Source: Alphaproteobacteria bacterium SO-S41
Lineage (GTDB): Bacteria > Pseudomonadota > Alphaproteobacteria > Micropepsales > Micropepsaceae
Direction: 5' to 3'
Length of the DNA: 64,000 nt
Assembly: GCA_019670725.1 (NCBI GenBank)
Contig: AP024629.1
Span: 2,604,001 to 2,668,000 of the forward strand
Of this stretch, positions 39,429-50,120 are shown piece by piece (position 1 is the stretch's first letter; every line of letters begins with the position of its first letter). The notes under the pieces were generated by a model, which saw only the letters and a list, made by a program, of their open reading frames with translations, ran no database searches and was not told the DNA's origin. The position numbers and the translations under genes are program-made.

Positions 39429-42400
39429 CGACGCCTGCCTATGCCGAGCTTCAGGTGACGAGCAATTTTTCGTTCCTGCGCGGCGCGTCGCATGCGCGCG
39501 AACTTGTAGAGCGCGCCGCGGAGCTAAAGCTTTCGGCCATCGCCATTACCGACACCAATACGTTGGCCGGTATCGTCCGGGGACACGTGGCGGCGCTGGG
39601 CGCTGGCTTGCGCTTCATCGTCGGCGCTCGACTGGATTTCACCTGCGGTGCGCCGAGCGTTTTGTGCTTCCCCAAGGATCGTTCGGCCTATGGCCGCTTG
39701 GCGCGCATGATCAGCCGCGGACAGTTGCGCCGGAAGAAGGGAGAATGCCAGCTCACCTATGACGACCTACAAGCCGATGGCGAAGGGCAGATCCTCGTCG
39801 TACTGCCGCCGGCAACCCTGACCGATGCATTCGAGGATTGGCTGAAACGTCTGCGCGGTGACTTTCGCAAGAATGTCTATCTCGCAGCATCGCGACTTTA
39901 CGGCGCCAATGATGCCAAGCGCCTCCATCGCCTGGCGGCTTTGGCGCGCAGAATGCGCACACCGCTCGTGGCGACGGGAGACGTGCTTTATCATGAGGCG
40001 CGGCGGCGGCCGCTGCAGGATGTGCTCACCTGTATCCGCGAGAAGTGCACGATCGCCGAAGCCGGCCTGAGATTGGAAGCGAATGCCGAACGGCATTTGA
40101 AAGCGCCGGATGAAATGGCTCGGCTGTTCGCAGCCCATCCCGAGGCAATCGCCAACACGATGGAGATCGTACGGCAATGCCGCTTCTCGCTCTTAGAACT
40201 GCAGTACGAATATCCCGACGAGCCGGTGCCGCCTGGCAAGACACCGGACCAACATCTGGCGGATTTAACGTGGTCAGGCGCCGCAACGCGCTATCACCCT
40301 TATCGTATCCCTCAGATTGTTCAGTCCGCTCTGTATAAAGAGCTCGCATTCATCGCGGATCAGAAGATCGCCAAATATTTCCTCACCGTGCACGACATCG
40401 TGCGCTTCGCACGGGGGCGGAACATTCTTTGCCAAGGCCGCGGATCAGCTGCCAACAGCGCCGTGTGCTTCTGTTTAGGCGTTACCGCTGTCGATCCCAC
40501 CGAGACCAAGCTGTTGTTCGAACGGTTCATGTCTAAGGAGCGCAATGAGCCGCCGGACATTGACGTGGACTTCGAACATGAGCGCCGCGAAGAGGTCATC
40601 CAGTACATCTACGAGCGCTACGGACGCGACCGCGCCGCCATTTGCGCAACCGTTATCCACTACCGCTCACGTAGCGCTATCCGCGATGTCGGCAAGGCGC
40701 TTGGCCTGACTGAGGACGTCACGGCGGCTTTGGCCGATACGGTATGGGGATCGTGGAACGACGCTTTGCCCGAAGCCCACGTCAAACAGGCAGGCTTTGA
40801 CCCCGAGAACATTGAAATCGCACGTGCCGTAGACCTTGCACGCGAGCTGCTCAATTTCCCACGTCACCTATCTCAACATGTAGGCGGCTTTGTGCTGACG
40901 AAGTATCGCCTCGACGAAACGGTGCCCATCGGCCATGCCGCGATGGACAACCGGACGTTCATAGAATGGGACAAGGACGATATCGACGAACTCGGTCTGA
41001 TGAAGGTCGATGTATTGGCGCTCGGCATGCTGAGCTGTCTGCGGCGTGGCTTTCATTTGGCTAACCAGCATCACGGCCTCAACCTGAAGGACGTTGCCGA
41101 TATCAAGGGTGCCGACAAGGCGGTCTATGACATGCTCTCGAAGGGAGACTCCCTTGGTGTCTTCCAGGTCGAGAGTCGTGCGCAGATGTCTATGCTCCCG
41201 CGATTACGCCCGCAAAAGTTCTACGATCTCGTCATAGAGGTCGCGATCGTTCGCCCCGGGCCTATTCAGGGCAACATGGTGCATCCCTATCTGAAACGGC
41301 GAGAGAATCCCGAGCTGATCTCTTATCCCAAACCTGCCCCCGAACACGGCCCGGCAAACGAACTTGAGGAGATTCTAGGCCGCACTAAGGGAGTGCCATT
41401 GTTCCAAGAGCAAGCGATGGCCATCGCGCTCACCGCAGCTAAGTTTACACCTGAAGAAGCCAATGGCCTCAGGCGTGCGATGGCAACGTTCCGCCATGTT
41501 GGCACCATCCACACATACGAAAACCTTTTCGTGTCGAGCTTGATAAGGCGCGGATACGACCCCGATTTCGCCAGAAAGTGCTTCGAACAGATAAGGGGCT
41601 TCGGCTCCTACGGCTTTCCAGAAAGCCACGCAGCCAGCTTCGCCAAGCTCGTCTACGCGTCGGCCTGGATCAAATGCCATTATCCCGACGTGTTCTGCGC
41701 AGCGATCCTGAACAGCCAGCCGATGGGGTTTTATCAGCCGGCGCAGCTTGTTCGCGATGCCCGCGAGCACGGCGTCGAGGTACGGGCACCGGATGTCTTC
41801 GCGAGCGACTGGGACTGCACGTTGGAAGAGCCTTCGAAAGAGGGAAAATGGAAAGCCGTTCGTCTGGGGCTGCGACTGATCCGTGGGCTGCACGAGGAGG
41901 ATGCAAAGCGTTTGCTCGAAGCCCGCGAAGCCGGCGCGCGTACGCTCGAAGATCTCGCGCATTGGCCGAAGATCGATCGCGGCGTACTCGAACGTATCGC
42001 CGATGCCGATGCCTATCGCAGCGTGGCACTCGACCGTCGGGCCGCCCTGTGGCGAGCCAGCGGGCTAAAGGACCGGCGCAATCTCGCGACGGAAGCTCCG
42101 CTGCTCGCGCCGCTCGGCGCAACGGCGGAAGACGATGTGTCCCTGCCCGCCATCCGCACGGCAGAGCATGTCGCAGAAGACTATCGCACGACGCAGCTCT
42201 CGCTGAAGAAGCACCCCTGCGCGTTTTTCCGGGGCGGGTTGACGAAACGCCGGGCGGTTCTTGCGCAGGATCTGTCCCGGCAGCGTTCAGGGCGCCGGGT
42301 CGTGACCGCGGGTCTGGTGCTCAACCGGCAGCGGCCGCAGACTGCGAAAAACGTCATGTTCGCGACGCTGGAGGACGAGAGCGGGGTTGCCAATCTCGTG

Positions 42401-42616
42401 ATCTGGGACGCGATCTTTCAGGCGAACCGCAAGGTTCTGATGACCGGCTCGTTCCTGCTGGTGCGCGGCGAAGTGCAGACGGCAAGCAATGTCACCCATG
42501 TGATCGTCCGCGAGGTCGAGGATCTGACGCATCTGCTGTCGCGGCTGCGCGAGGGCACCGCTGCGGCGAACGTGCACAAGCCGGAGCGGCTGCAGGCGAG
42601 CCGGGATTTTCACTGA
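39425..42616 (+). CDS. dnaE2: Error-prone DNA polymerase DnaE2 (ImuC)
   Basis: 1063 residues from the ATG at 39425, overlapping imuB by 4 bases. PHP domain at the N-terminus ([17 protein letters not shown]), polymerase acidic motif [32 protein letters not shown] in the fingers, OB fold near the end and the family C-terminus SRDFH. It lacks the long C-terminal tau-binding region of DnaE1. It carries out translesion synthesis in the SOS mutasome. The central part of the gene (roughly 40.2-41.6 kb) is visibly less GC-rich than the window average, in line with horizontal spread of this cassette. Confidence 0.96.
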   Translation: MTTPAYAELQVTSNFSFLRGASHARELVERAAELKLSAIAITDTNTLAGIVRGHVAALGAGLRFIVGARLDFTCGAPSVLCFPKDRSAYGRLARMISRGQLRRKKGECQLTYDDLQADGEGQILVVLPPATLTDAFEDWLKRLRGDFRKNVYLAASRLYGANDAKRLHRLAALARRMRTPLVATGDVLYHEARRRPLQDVLTCIREKCTIAEAGLRLEANAERHLKAPDEMARLFAAHPEAIANTMEIVRQCRFSLLELQYEYPDEPVPPGKTPDQHLADLTWSGAATRYHPYRIPQIVQSALYKELAFIADQKIAKYFLTVHDIVRFARGRNILCQGRGSAANSAVCFCLGVTAVDPTETKLLFERFMSKERNEPPDIDVDFEHERREEVIQYIYERYGRDRAAICATVIHYRSRSAIRDVGKALGLTEDVTAALADTVWGSWNDALPEAHVKQAGFDPENIEIARAVDLARELLNFPRHLSQHVGGFVLTKYRLDETVPIGHAAMDNRTFIEWDKDDIDELGLMKVDVLALGMLSCLRRGFHLANQHHGLNLKDVADIKGADKAVYDMLSKGDSLGVFQVESRAQMSMLPRLRPQKFYDLVIEVAIVRPGPIQGNMVHPYLKRRENPELISYPKPAPEHGPANELEEILGRTKGVPLFQEQAMAIALTAAKFTPEEANGLRRAMATFRHVGTIHTYENLFVSSLIRRGYDPDFARKCFEQIRGFGSYGFPESHAASFAKLVYASAWIKCHYPDVFCAAILNSQPMGFYQPAQLVRDAREHGVEVRAPDVFASDWDCTLEEPSKEGKWKAVRLGLRLIRGLHEEDAKRLLEAREAGARTLEDLAHWPKIDRGVLERIADADAYRSVALDRRAALWRASGLKDRRNLATEAPLLAPLGATAEDDVSLPAIRTAEHVAEDYRTTQLSLKKHPCAFFRGGLTKRRAVLAQDLSRQRSGRRVVTAGLVLNRQRPQTAKNVMFATLEDESGVANLVIWDAIFQANRKVLMTGSFLLVRGEVQTASNVTHVIVREVEDLTHLLSRLREGTAAANVHKPERLQASRDFH

Positions 42617-42627
42617 TGCGGTTGGAA

Positions 42628-42703
<76 letters not shown>

Positions 42704-42749
42704 CCGGCGAGGACCTATCAGATGGCCCGCCGCCGGGAAAGCATGGCGG

Positions 42750-43262
42750 CTATTTCACCGCAAACGCCCGGTAGCTTTTAAAGCCGGCGCCGATGACGCC
42801 GTCGACCGCGCCCGAAAGCTGCGCGAAATTTCCGGGGTCGTAGCCGCCGACCGAATAGCGCAGCGACACATGGGTGCCACCGTCCTTGGCTTCGAACGTC
42901 ACAACCATGGACCCGGCGACGCCCATGAACTGAAGCGGGCCGAGGCCGCCGCTGAGCACCAGCATGCTGCCGGGTTGGACATTCACGACCTTCAGATGCT
43001 CAACGAAACCGCCCGGGATGGCCTCGCACCAGCATCCGCCCTGAACAGGCGTGATTGTCATGTTCTTGGCATCGCCTGAATAGGAATGCTCCGAACTCCA
43101 CCACTGACCGACCTCAAGAAACTTGGCGAACGCACCCGCGGGCGGCACCTTGAGATCTGCCTCGTAGGCGACGGCGAAGCCGGACGGCCCGACGCCCTCG
43201 ACCTTCGCCTCTGCCATTGCCGGTAGCGCCGCCGCCATCGCGCATGCGAAACGCAGTTTCAT
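42750..43262 (-). CDS. Exported SRPBCC/START-like domain protein
   Basis: 170 residues from the ATG at 43262, where a signal peptide begins (MKLRFACAMAAALPAMAEA); the frame is open 16 codons further up. The mature part has the helix-grip pattern of the SRPBCC/AHSA1 group: FAVAYEADLKVPPAGAFAKF, QWWSSEHSYSGDAKNM, a Cys pair in GGCWCEAIPGG, and MVVTFEAKDGGTHVSLRYSV. Such proteins bind hydrophobic ligands; the ligand is unknown. Export to the periplasm is unusual for the fold but recurrent in alphaproteobacteria. Confidence 0.75.
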   Translation of the reverse strand: MKLRFACAMAAALPAMAEAKVEGVGPSGFAVAYEADLKVPPAGAFAKFLEVGQWWSSEHSYSGDAKNMTITPVQGGCWCEAIPGGFVEHLKVVNVQPGSMLVLSGGLGPLQFMGVAGSMVVTFEAKDGGTHVSLRYSVGGYDPGNFAQLSGAVDGVIGAGFKSYRAFAVK

Positions 43263-43340
43263 GACCACCCCCGATCGACATCTGATGAAACCATGGCTTG
43301 CTGGCGGCAACTACTCAACCTGACGTGAGCTCCACCCACG

Positions 43341-43370
43341 AAAAACGCCGCTCATCCGGGGATGGCGGCG
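43341..43370 (-). terminator. Intrinsic terminator after hup
   Basis: Read leftward a hairpin (cgccgc/gcggcg arms at 43365-43370 and 43346-43351, extended by an inner catc/gatg pairing) is directly followed by ttttt (43345-43341). It lies 46 bases downstream of the hup stop. Confidence 0.75.
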
Positions 43371-43415
43371 CATTCAGGTCAAAGCGACAGGCGGAAGATC
43401 GCCCGTAGCGCTCTC

Positions 43416-43688
43416 TTAGTTCACAGCTTCCTTGAGCTGCTTGCCGGCCCGGAACTTCGGGGCCTTCGAGGCGGGGATGTCGATTTCCGCGCCGGTCTGG
43501 GGATTGCGGCCCTTGCCGGCCTTACGCTGGGTCACGACGAAGGTGCCGAACCCGACAACGCGGACTTCGTCGCCTTCTTTCAGGGCGGCGGTGACAACGT
43601 CGAAAACCGCTTCCACCGCCGAGGTCGCGTCACCCTTCGCCAGGTTGGTCTTCTCGGCAACGGCGGCGATCAGTTCATTCTTGTTCAT
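43416..43688 (-). CDS. hup: HU family DNA-binding protein
   Basis: 90 residues, the standard HU length. [20 protein letters not shown] helix pair, [20 protein letters not shown] beta arm with the DNA-intercalating Pro region, and the C-terminal helix. It bends and compacts chromosomal DNA. It lies downstream of lon on the same strand, the usual lon-hup order, with a terminator between them, so it has its own promoter in the 110-base gap. Confidence 0.95.
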   Translation of the reverse strand: MNKNELIAAVAEKTNLAKGDATSAVEAVFDVVTAALKEGDEVRVVGFGTFVVTQRKAGKGRNPQTGAEIDIPASKAPKFRAGKQLKEAVN

Positions 43689-43756
43689 GGGTCAGTGCCC
43701 CTCTCCTTGGGAATCCAAGGACAACAATAGACAGCCCAGCGCCCCACCGCAAAGAG

Positions 43757-43782
43757 AAAGGGCCGCTAAAAGCGGCCCTTTT
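43757..43782 (-). terminator. Intrinsic terminator after lon
   Basis: aaagggccgct (43757-43767) and agcggcccttt (43771-43781) form an 11-base perfect stem with a 3-base loop, bordered by A/T runs on both sides, so it can work in both directions. It is 17 bases beyond the lon stop. Confidence 0.85.
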
Positions 43783-43798
43783 CCGGGTTGCAAATCGC

Positions 43799-46219
43799 CT
43801 AGTGGGCGAGGCTGGCGCCCTCTCCGGCGCCCGATTCGGCGCCCGGAAGGCGGGCCGGCTCGGCCGGTTCCTCCCACGTCACCGCCTCGGGCTGACGGAC
43901 CAGCGCGACCTTGACCACCTCGTCCATCGTGGAAACCGGGATGATCTTCAGCCCGTTCTTCACGTTGTCCGGGATCTCGGCCAGATCCTTCTCGTTCTCC
44001 TGCGGGATCAGAACCGTCTTGATCCCGGCCCGAAGCGCGGCCAGCAGCTTCTCCTTCAGCCCGCCGATCGGCAGGACCCGCCCGCGCAGCGTGACCTCGC
44101 CTGTCATCGCCACATCGCGCCGGACCGGAATGCTGGTCAGCACCGAGATGATCGACGTCGCCATGCCGACACCGGCGGAGGGACCGTCCTTGGGCGTCGC
44201 GCCTTCCGGCACGTGCACGTGGATGTCCTTGCGGTCGAAGGTCGGAGGCGTGATGCCGAAGCTCAGCGACTTGGAGCGGACATAAGACCGCGCCGCATCG
44301 ATGGATTCCTTCATCACGTCGCCCAGCTTGCCCGTGGTCTGCATGCGGCCCTTGCCGGGCAGCATGACGGCCTCGATCTGCAGCGTCTCGCCGCCGACTT
44401 CGGTCCAGGCAAGGCCGGTGACGACACCGACCTGGTCTTCGCTGTCGATCTCGCCGTAGCGGTACTTCTTGACGCCCGCGTACTTGTCGAGATTGGCCGG
44501 CGTGACCTCAACCTTCTTGGCTTTGCGCGAGACGATCTCGCGGGTGGCCTTGCGGATCAGGTTGGCGATCTCGCGCTCTAGGTTACGCACGCCCGCCTCA
44601 CGCGAGTGATAGCGGATGAGCTCGAGCAAGCCGGCATCGGTGATGCTCCACTCGCCGTCCTTCAGGCCGTGGGCCTCGACCTGCTTCGGCACCAGATGGC
44701 GTTTGGCGATCTCCACCTTCTCATCCTCGGTGTAGCCGGGGATGCGAATGATCTCCATGCGGTCCAGCAAGGGCTGGGGCATGCGCAGGCTGTTGGCGGT
44801 GGTGATGAACATCACGTCCGACAGGTCGAAATCGACCTCGAGATAGTGGTCGTTGAACGTGTTGTTCTGCTCGGGGTCCAGCACCTCCAGCAAGGCCGAT
44901 GACGGATCGCCGCGCCAGTCAGCGCCCAGCTTGTCGATCTCGTCGAGCAGCATCAGCGGATTGGACGACTTCACCTTCTTCAGCGACTGGATGATCTTGC
45001 CGGGCATCGAGCCGATATAGGTGCGCCGGTGGCCGCGGATTTCGGATTCGTCCCGAACGCCGCCGAGGCTCATGCGCACATATTCACGGCCCGTCGCCTT
45101 CGCGACTGACTTCGCCAGCGAGGTCTTGCCGACGCCCGGAGGTCCGACGAGGCAGATGATCGGGCTCTTCAGCTTCTTCGCCCGGCTCTGCACCGCAAGA
45201 TATTCAAGGATGCGCTCCTTGACCTTCTCCAGCGCGAAGTGGTCCTCGTTCAGCACCTCTTCGGCGTGATCGATGTCCTGCTTGATCTTGTTCTTCTTGC
45301 CCCAGGGGAGCGAGAGCAGCCAGTCGAGATAGTTGCGCACGACGGTGGCTTCCGCCGACATCGGGCTCATGTTGCGGAGCTTCTTCATCTCCGCCGTCGC
45401 CTTTTCGCGGGCTTCCTTCGAGAACTTGGTCGCCTTGATGCGGTCTTCGAGTTCGGCAAGTTCGTCCTTGCCCTCCTCGCCGTCGCCCAGCTCCTTCTGG
45501 ATCGCCTTCAGCTGCTCGTTCAGATAGTACTCGCGCTGGGTCTTCTCCATCTGGCGCTTCACGCGGCTGCGGATCTTCTTCTCGACCTGCAGCACGCCGA
45601 TCTCGGCTTCCATCAAGCCATAGACCTTCTCAAGCCGCGCCGCGATCGAGGGCTGCTCTAGGATTTCCTGCTTCTCGGGAATCTTGACCTGCAGATGCGC
45701 GGCAACCGCGTCGCTCAGCTTCGAGGGATCCTCGATCTGCGCAACGGAAGCGAGCACATCCGGCTGAACCTTCTTGTTCAGCTTCACGTAGTTTTCGAAC
45801 TGGCTGGAGACCGTGCGCGAGAGCGCGGTCAATTCCTTGTCGGTATCAACCGTGTCGGGGATCGTCTCGGCCTCCGCCTGGAAGAAGGCGTCGTTGGCGC
45901 GGAAGCCGGTCACCCGGGCGCGGTACTTGCCTTCAACGAGAACCTTCACGGTCTGGTCGGGCAGCTTCAGAAGCTGCAGCACGGTCGCGACGGTGCCGAC
46001 CTGATAGAGGCCGTCCTCGGCGGGATCGTCGTCCTGCGCGTTCTTCTGGGTGACGAGCAGGATCTGCTTGTCGTTGGTCATCACGTCCTCGAGCGCGCGC
46101 ACGGACTTCTCGCGGCCGACGAAGAGCGGAACGATCATGTGCGGGAACACCACGATGTCGCGCAGCGGCAACACGGGGTAGACGGCTTTGGTCTTTGCTT
46201 TAGAGGCGTCGCTGGTCAT
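43799..46219 (-). CDS. lon: ATP-dependent protease Lon
   Basis: 806 residues, LonA type. N-terminal substrate domain ([19 protein letters not shown]), coiled-coil region, AAA+ module with Walker [16 protein letters not shown] and [11 protein letters not shown], and the protease domain with catalytic Ser in [14 protein letters not shown] and Lys in [18 protein letters not shown]. It degrades misfolded and regulatory proteins in the cytoplasm. A ribosome site aaagga precedes the ATG at 46219. An inverted repeat cgccggac/gtccggcg (46297-46318) lies in the 226-base clpX-lon gap, which must hold the lon promoter. Confidence 0.97.
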   Translation of the reverse strand: MTSDASKAKTKAVYPVLPLRDIVVFPHMIVPLFVGREKSVRALEDVMTNDKQILLVTQKNAQDDDPAEDGLYQVGTVATVLQLLKLPDQTVKVLVEGKYRARVTGFRANDAFFQAEAETIPDTVDTDKELTALSRTVSSQFENYVKLNKKVQPDVLASVAQIEDPSKLSDAVAAHLQVKIPEKQEILEQPSIAARLEKVYGLMEAEIGVLQVEKKIRSRVKRQMEKTQREYYLNEQLKAIQKELGDGEEGKDELAELEDRIKATKFSKEAREKATAEMKKLRNMSPMSAEATVVRNYLDWLLSLPWGKKNKIKQDIDHAEEVLNEDHFALEKVKERILEYLAVQSRAKKLKSPIICLVGPPGVGKTSLAKSVAKATGREYVRMSLGGVRDESEIRGHRRTYIGSMPGKIIQSLKKVKSSNPLMLLDEIDKLGADWRGDPSSALLEVLDPEQNNTFNDHYLEVDFDLSDVMFITTANSLRMPQPLLDRMEIIRIPGYTEDEKVEIAKRHLVPKQVEAHGLKDGEWSITDAGLLELIRYHSREAGVRNLEREIANLIRKATREIVSRKAKKVEVTPANLDKYAGVKKYRYGEIDSEDQVGVVTGLAWTEVGGETLQIEAVMLPGKGRMQTTGKLGDVMKESIDAARSYVRSKSLSFGITPPTFDRKDIHVHVPEGATPKDGPSAGVGMATSIISVLTSIPVRRDVAMTGEVTLRGRVLPIGGLKEKLLAALRAGIKTVLIPQENEKDLAEIPDNVKNGLKIIPVSTMDEVVKVALVRQPEAVTWEEPAEPARLPGAESGAGEGASLAH

Positions 46220-46390
46220 AGCCTCGTCCTTTCTGGGTGGTGGCGAAGCTCTGCAAGTCCCTCAAGAGGCGGCTCGCTTCGGCTCCCCGATAAGTCCGCC
46301 GGACTGACCGGTCCGGCGAACGATTCAATGAGTAGCTAAGTGAAAGTGGGCGAATGCAGGGCCGGGTTCAAGGGGCGGCACCTCAGACGA

Positions 46391-46418
46391 AAACGGCCCG
46401 CCTTTTGGCGGGCCGTTT
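46391..46418 (-). terminator. Intrinsic terminator after clpX
   Basis: aaacggcccgcc (46391-46402) and ggcgggccgttt (46407-46418) are a 12-base perfect stem around tttt. Read leftward the stem ends in gttttcgtc. It lies 27 bases beyond the clpX stop and separates clpX from lon transcription. Confidence 0.8.
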
Positions 46419-46444
46419 CGGTTCCGGTGATTCGCGTTTCCGGT

Positions 46445-47707
46445 TCAGGACGCGGCGGATTCCTTGGCCTTGTCCGAATAGATGTAGAGCGGGCGAGCCC
46501 TGCCCTCCACCACTTCGGCATTGATGACAACCTGCTGCACGCCGCCGAGGCCCGGCAGGTCGTACATGGTGTCGAGCAGGATGCCTTCCATGATCGACCG
46601 CAGGCCGCGCGCGCCGGTCTTGCGGGCGAGCGCCTTCGTCGAAATCTGACGCACCGCGTCGTCGGAGAAGGTGAGCGAAACGTCTTCCATCTCGAACAGC
46701 CGCTGGTACTGCTTCACCAGCGCGTTCTTCGGCTTGGTCAGGATGTCGACCAGCGCATCGACCGAGAGGTCTTCCAGCGTCGCGATGACCGGCAGACGGC
46801 CGACGAATTCCGGGATAAGGCCGAACTTCAGAAGATCCTCGGGTTCGACCTCGCGGAAGATTTCGCCGGTCGAGCGATCGTCGGGACCGACGACCGAAGC
46901 GCCAAAACCGATCGACGAACCCTTGCGGCGGCCCGAGATGATCTTCTCCAGGCCGGCAAAAGCGCCGCCGCAGATGAAGAGGATGTTCGCGGTATCGACC
47001 TGCAGGAACTCCTGCTGGGGATGCTTGCGCCCGCCCTGCGGCGGCACGGAGGCGACGGTGCCTTCCATGATCTTCAGCAGGGCCTGCTGCACGCCCTCGC
47101 CCGACACGTCGCGGGTGATCGAAGGGTTGTCCGACTTGCGGCTGATCTTGTCGATTTCGTCGATATAGACGATGCCGCGCTGGCAGCGCTCGACATTGTA
47201 GTCGGACGCCTGCAGCAGCTTCAGGATGATGTTCTCGACGTCTTCGCCGACATAGCCGGCTTCGGTCAGCGTCGTCGCATCCGACATCGTGAAGGGCACA
47301 TCGAGGATGCGGGCCAGCGTCTGCGCGAGCAGCGTCTTGCCGCAACCCGTCGGGCCGACGAGCAGGATGTTCGACTTCGCCAGTTCCACGTCTTGGTTCT
47401 TCGAAGCGTGGTTCAGACGCTTGTAATGGTTGTGGACCGCGACAGAGAGGACCTTCTTCGCGTGGTCCTGGCCGATGACATAGTCATCGAGGACCTTGCG
47501 AATTTCCATCGGCGTCGGAACGCCGTCGCGCGATTTCACGAGCGAGGTTTTGTTCTCCTCGCGAATGATGTCCATGCACAGCTCGACGCACTCGTCACAG
47601 ATAAAGACGGTGGGTCCGGCGATGAGCTTGCGGACTTCGTGTTGGCTCTTCCCGCAGAACGAGCAGTAGAGCGTGTTCTTGGAGTCGCCGCCGGCGGACT
47701 TGCTCAT
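46445..47707 (-). CDS. clpX: ATP-dependent Clp protease ATP-binding subunit ClpX
   Basis: 420 residues from the ATG at 47707 ([14 protein letters not shown]). N-terminal zinc-binding domain (CSFCGK, then [10 protein letters not shown]), AAA+ domain with Walker [16 protein letters not shown] and Walker [11 protein letters not shown], the GFGAS-type ClpP-interacting and pore loops, and a C-terminal sensor-2 domain. It unfolds substrates for ClpP, including cell-cycle regulators in alphaproteobacteria. It is separated from clpP by the exported-protein gene at 47902. Confidence 0.97.
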   Translation of the reverse strand: MSKSAGGDSKNTLYCSFCGKSQHEVRKLIAGPTVFICDECVELCMDIIREENKTSLVKSRDGVPTPMEIRKVLDDYVIGQDHAKKVLSVAVHNHYKRLNHASKNQDVELAKSNILLVGPTGCGKTLLAQTLARILDVPFTMSDATTLTEAGYVGEDVENIILKLLQASDYNVERCQRGIVYIDEIDKISRKSDNPSITRDVSGEGVQQALLKIMEGTVASVPPQGGRKHPQQEFLQVDTANILFICGGAFAGLEKIISGRRKGSSIGFGASVVGPDDRSTGEIFREVEPEDLLKFGLIPEFVGRLPVIATLEDLSVDALVDILTKPKNALVKQYQRLFEMEDVSLTFSDDAVRQISTKALARKTGARGLRSIMEGILLDTMYDLPGLGGVQQVVINAEVVEGRARPLYIYSDKAKESAAS

Positions 47708-47750
47708 GGGGTCTCCATACAGACGAGCGATTCCACCCGTCAAAGATGGC

Positions 47751-47780
47751 ATCTTAGGGGCTGGCGGGACGCCCCATCAA
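47751..47780 (-). promoter_or_regulatory. Candidate promoter for clpX
   Basis: On the minus strand ttgatg (47775-47780) and taagat (47751-47756) are 18 bases apart and about 45 bases upstream of the clpX ATG. The fit is moderate. The remainder of the gap to 47901 holds no gene. Confidence 0.3.
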
Positions 47781-47901
47781 TGCCGAATCGCTACCGGACG
47801 TCCCCGCTTACCTAACGTCGCCCGTAATGTGCTCGATGCATACAGATTGAGATTAGTGCCCCGAATTTCAACAGAGCCTTAACGGCGGTGGAAACGGCCC
47901 G

Positions 47902-49083
47902 TCAGTCAGCCCGCTCGAAGATGAGTCCGCGGATGGCGATGACGTCGCCGTCATGGCCGGGAAGTTGAGCAATACCAACGACTTCGGACGATCCGCGATC
48001 ATAGACGATGGTCAAATTGCGGCCTTTTAGGCGGAAACGAGCGGTGCTTGTCGCGCCTGCCTTGAACGAGCCAAGGCGCTCTATGCCTTCGAGGACCAGC
48101 TTGCCATCATCGAGGAAGCGCAGGACCGGGACGGCGCCGCCGCGCGGAATATACGGCGCGCTGAGATCGAGCCGCAGGCGGTAGGCGCCTTTGGGCGGGA
48201 TCGTGCCGCTGAGATCGGCGGCCGCGTAGAAGCGGCGGCCGATCTGCAGCCCGGCCCCGGTCTGCGCGAAGGTCAGGCGCTCGATCGTATTGTCGCACCA
48301 GCGCATGACGATCTCGCCGCCCTCGATGCGATAGCGCCCCATCGTCCAGGCATTGAACGACCCGCAGGTGGCGTCGCCGTCGATATCGAAGCGTTCCATC
48401 GGACCACGGACGACTTCGCCGAGCGGGCTGAAATAGAGCTGCAGGGTCCGCTCGCCGTGCTGCCAGCGGTTTTCGATGGCATCGCCCTGTTCGGGCGAGA
48501 CGTAGAAGCCATCGAGACCGCCATCGGCGGGAAGCGCGTCCGGCACGTCGTGAACGTAGATGATGCCCGAGCCGTTCTTCACGACCCGAAGGCTTTCGAG
48601 CATTTCGCGCGCGGCCGAACCGTTCGCCGTCCAGGCCGCGTCGTCGCCGGACGCGACCGCCAAAGCCGTGCCGTCCTGATGCCCGTCGTAGAACGCCGCA
48701 TAGAGGCGGCGTAGCGTCCGGCCGTCAGGCGCGGTCACGATGGTCTGGCGGGTCCAGAGCTCCGTCTTGGGCGGTTCGTCGTCACGAACCTGCTCGGAGT
48801 CCTCCCGCGAGACGACCGTCTCGCCCTCCTCCAGTTTCTCGACGACATCGTCGAGCACATCGTCGGCGTCGTCATCGTGAAGCTGCGGCTGGACGATCAC
48901 CGTCAGGCGGCCATCGGGCGACGTGAAGACGCCAAGCGCATCCTGCGACCAGCCCGCGGCGATTTCGATTCCCGCTTCGCCCGCATAGGCATGGTTGCGC
49001 TCAGCCGCCGGCGCGGCGAGCGCGGGGACGGCCAAAGCGAAGACAGCGGCAAACCGGATGAGCAAACCCATTCCCCGAGACAA
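47902..49083 (-). CDS. Exported protein, function unknown, between clpP and clpX
   Basis: 393 residues from a TTG at 49083 that has a ggag site 7 bases upstream; an ATG four codons later is the alternative. Signal peptide ending ALAAPAAE. The first part (GIEIAAGWSQDALGVFTSPD, a highly acidic LHDDDADDVLDDVVEKLEEG stretch) resembles a PsbP/DUF-type stress-exported fold but is not assignable; the middle has YVSPEQGDAIENRWQHGERT and two Cys (TCGSFNAWTMG, RWCDN). Its stop is 195 bases before clpX. It interrupts the usual clpP-clpX pair. Confidence 0.65.
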   Translation of the reverse strand: MSRGMGLLIRFAAVFALAVPALAAPAAERNHAYAGEAGIEIAAGWSQDALGVFTSPDGRLTVIVQPQLHDDDADDVLDDVVEKLEEGETVVSREDSEQVRDDEPPKTELWTRQTIVTAPDGRTLRRLYAAFYDGHQDGTALAVASGDDAAWTANGSAAREMLESLRVVKNGSGIIYVHDVPDALPADGGLDGFYVSPEQGDAIENRWQHGERTLQLYFSPLGEVVRGPMERFDIDGDATCGSFNAWTMGRYRIEGGEIVMRWCDNTIERLTFAQTGAGLQIGRRFYAAADLSGTIPPKGAYRLRLDLSAPYIPRGGAVPVLRFLDDGKLVLEGIERLGSFKAGATSTARFRLKGRNLTIVYDRGSSEVVGIAQLPGHDGDVIAIRGLIFERAD

Positions 49084-49103
49084 GACGTGGCTCCGAAAAT
49101 GAC

Positions 49104-49126
49104 ATGGCCGGGCACCGCCCGGCCAT
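49104..49126. repeat. Palindromic (REP-like) hairpin
   Basis: atggccgggc (49104-49113) and gcccggccat (49117-49126) form a perfect 10-base stem, followed by ccattg. Same family as the composite element at 6518. It stands between clpP and the exported-protein gene, 35 bases after the clpP stop. Confidence 0.7.
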
Positions 49127-49160
49127 CCATTGCGCGCAAAAGCGGCGGCAGCGTGACGGC

Positions 49161-49799
49161 TTAGTCCGTCGCGCCGGGGCGCTTCTCGAAAACCTCGTCG
49201 ATCAGGCCGAATTCCTTGGCCTCGAGCGGGGTCAGGAACTTGTCGCGGTCGAGCATCTTCTCGATCACTTCGACCGGCTGGCCGGTGTGGCGGGCGTAGA
49301 TCTCATTCAGGCGGCGTTTGATCTTGACGATCTCCTGCGCGTAGCTGGCCATGTCGGTCGCCTGGCCCTGATACCCGCCCGAGGGCTGGTGGAGCATGAC
49401 GCGCGAATTGGGCAGCGCGAAACGCTGGCCCTTCTGGCCCGCGCAGAGCAGCCATGAGGCGGCGCTGGCGGCCTGGCCGATGCACACGGTGGTGATCGGG
49501 CAGCGGATGTATTGCATCGTGTCGTAGATCGCGAGGCCCGACGTCACCACGCCGCCCGGCGAGTTGATGTACATCGAGATCTCTTTCTTGGGATTCTCCG
49601 CCTCAAGAAACAGGAGCTGCGCGGCGATCAGCGTCGCCATGCCGTCCTCGACGCCGCCGGTGACGAAGATCACGCGCTCCTTCAGCAGGCGCGAGAAGAT
49701 ATCGTAAGCGCGCTCGCCGCGGGCGGTGGACTCGACCACCATGGGCACGAGCATATTGTTGAAGACTTCTCCGGGGTCGCGATCGTTCATGCGGGCCAT
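49161..49799 (-). CDS. clpP: ATP-dependent Clp protease proteolytic subunit
   Basis: 212 residues if started at the ATG at 49799; a GTG at 49826 and an ATG at 49790 are possible and no ribosome site clearly decides. Catalytic triad present: Ser112 in [13 protein letters not shown], His137 in VMLHQPSGG and Asp186 in [10 protein letters not shown]. The usual Met-Gly after the active Ser is Ala-Ala here. The core [20 protein letters not shown] is typical. It forms the tetradecameric chamber that works with ClpX and ClpA. Confidence 0.94.
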   Translation of the reverse strand: MARMNDRDPGEVFNNMLVPMVVESTARGERAYDIFSRLLKERVIFVTGGVEDGMATLIAAQLLFLEAENPKKEISMYINSPGGVVTSGLAIYDTMQYIRCPITTVCIGQAASAASWLLCAGQKGQRFALPNSRVMLHQPSGGYQGQATDMASYAQEIVKIKRRLNEIYARHTGQPVEVIEKMLDRDKFLTPLEAKEFGLIDEVFEKRPGATD

Positions 49800-50120
49800 G
49801 CGGCGCTTTGATCCTTGGTGATTCACGTCCCTATATAGGGCAGGCGTTGCAAATTCACATACCCGCCCGTCCGACTATGCGGCACGAGGCGCGGCCACAG
49901 CATACGGCAAGCCGAGATGCATTGCTCCAAAATGCCGAGCGGATTCCCGTAATCCATTGAATAATAACGGAAACAGGTCCCGGCCGGTCGATCCTTTCGC
50001 ATTTTGCGCTATCGATCCGTCGCGTTCTGCAAAGCCTGCGGCCAAGCGTTCGCAGATGTAGGCCCCCGCGCCCCACGGGCGCCGCCGCGCGCAGCGGTGT
50101 TGGTTCAACGGGGCATAATC
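49800..50120. other. Divergent intergenic region between clpP and the autotransporter gene
   Basis: About 320 bases without a gene. Near clpP there is a perfect 12-base palindrome ccctatataggg (49829-49840) whose centre could be a -10 element. Further right, aatccattgaataataacgg (49951-49970) is an AT-rich patch in a GC-rich setting and the best place for the autotransporter promoter, though no -35/-10 pair with standard spacing is convincing. Confidence 0.35.
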
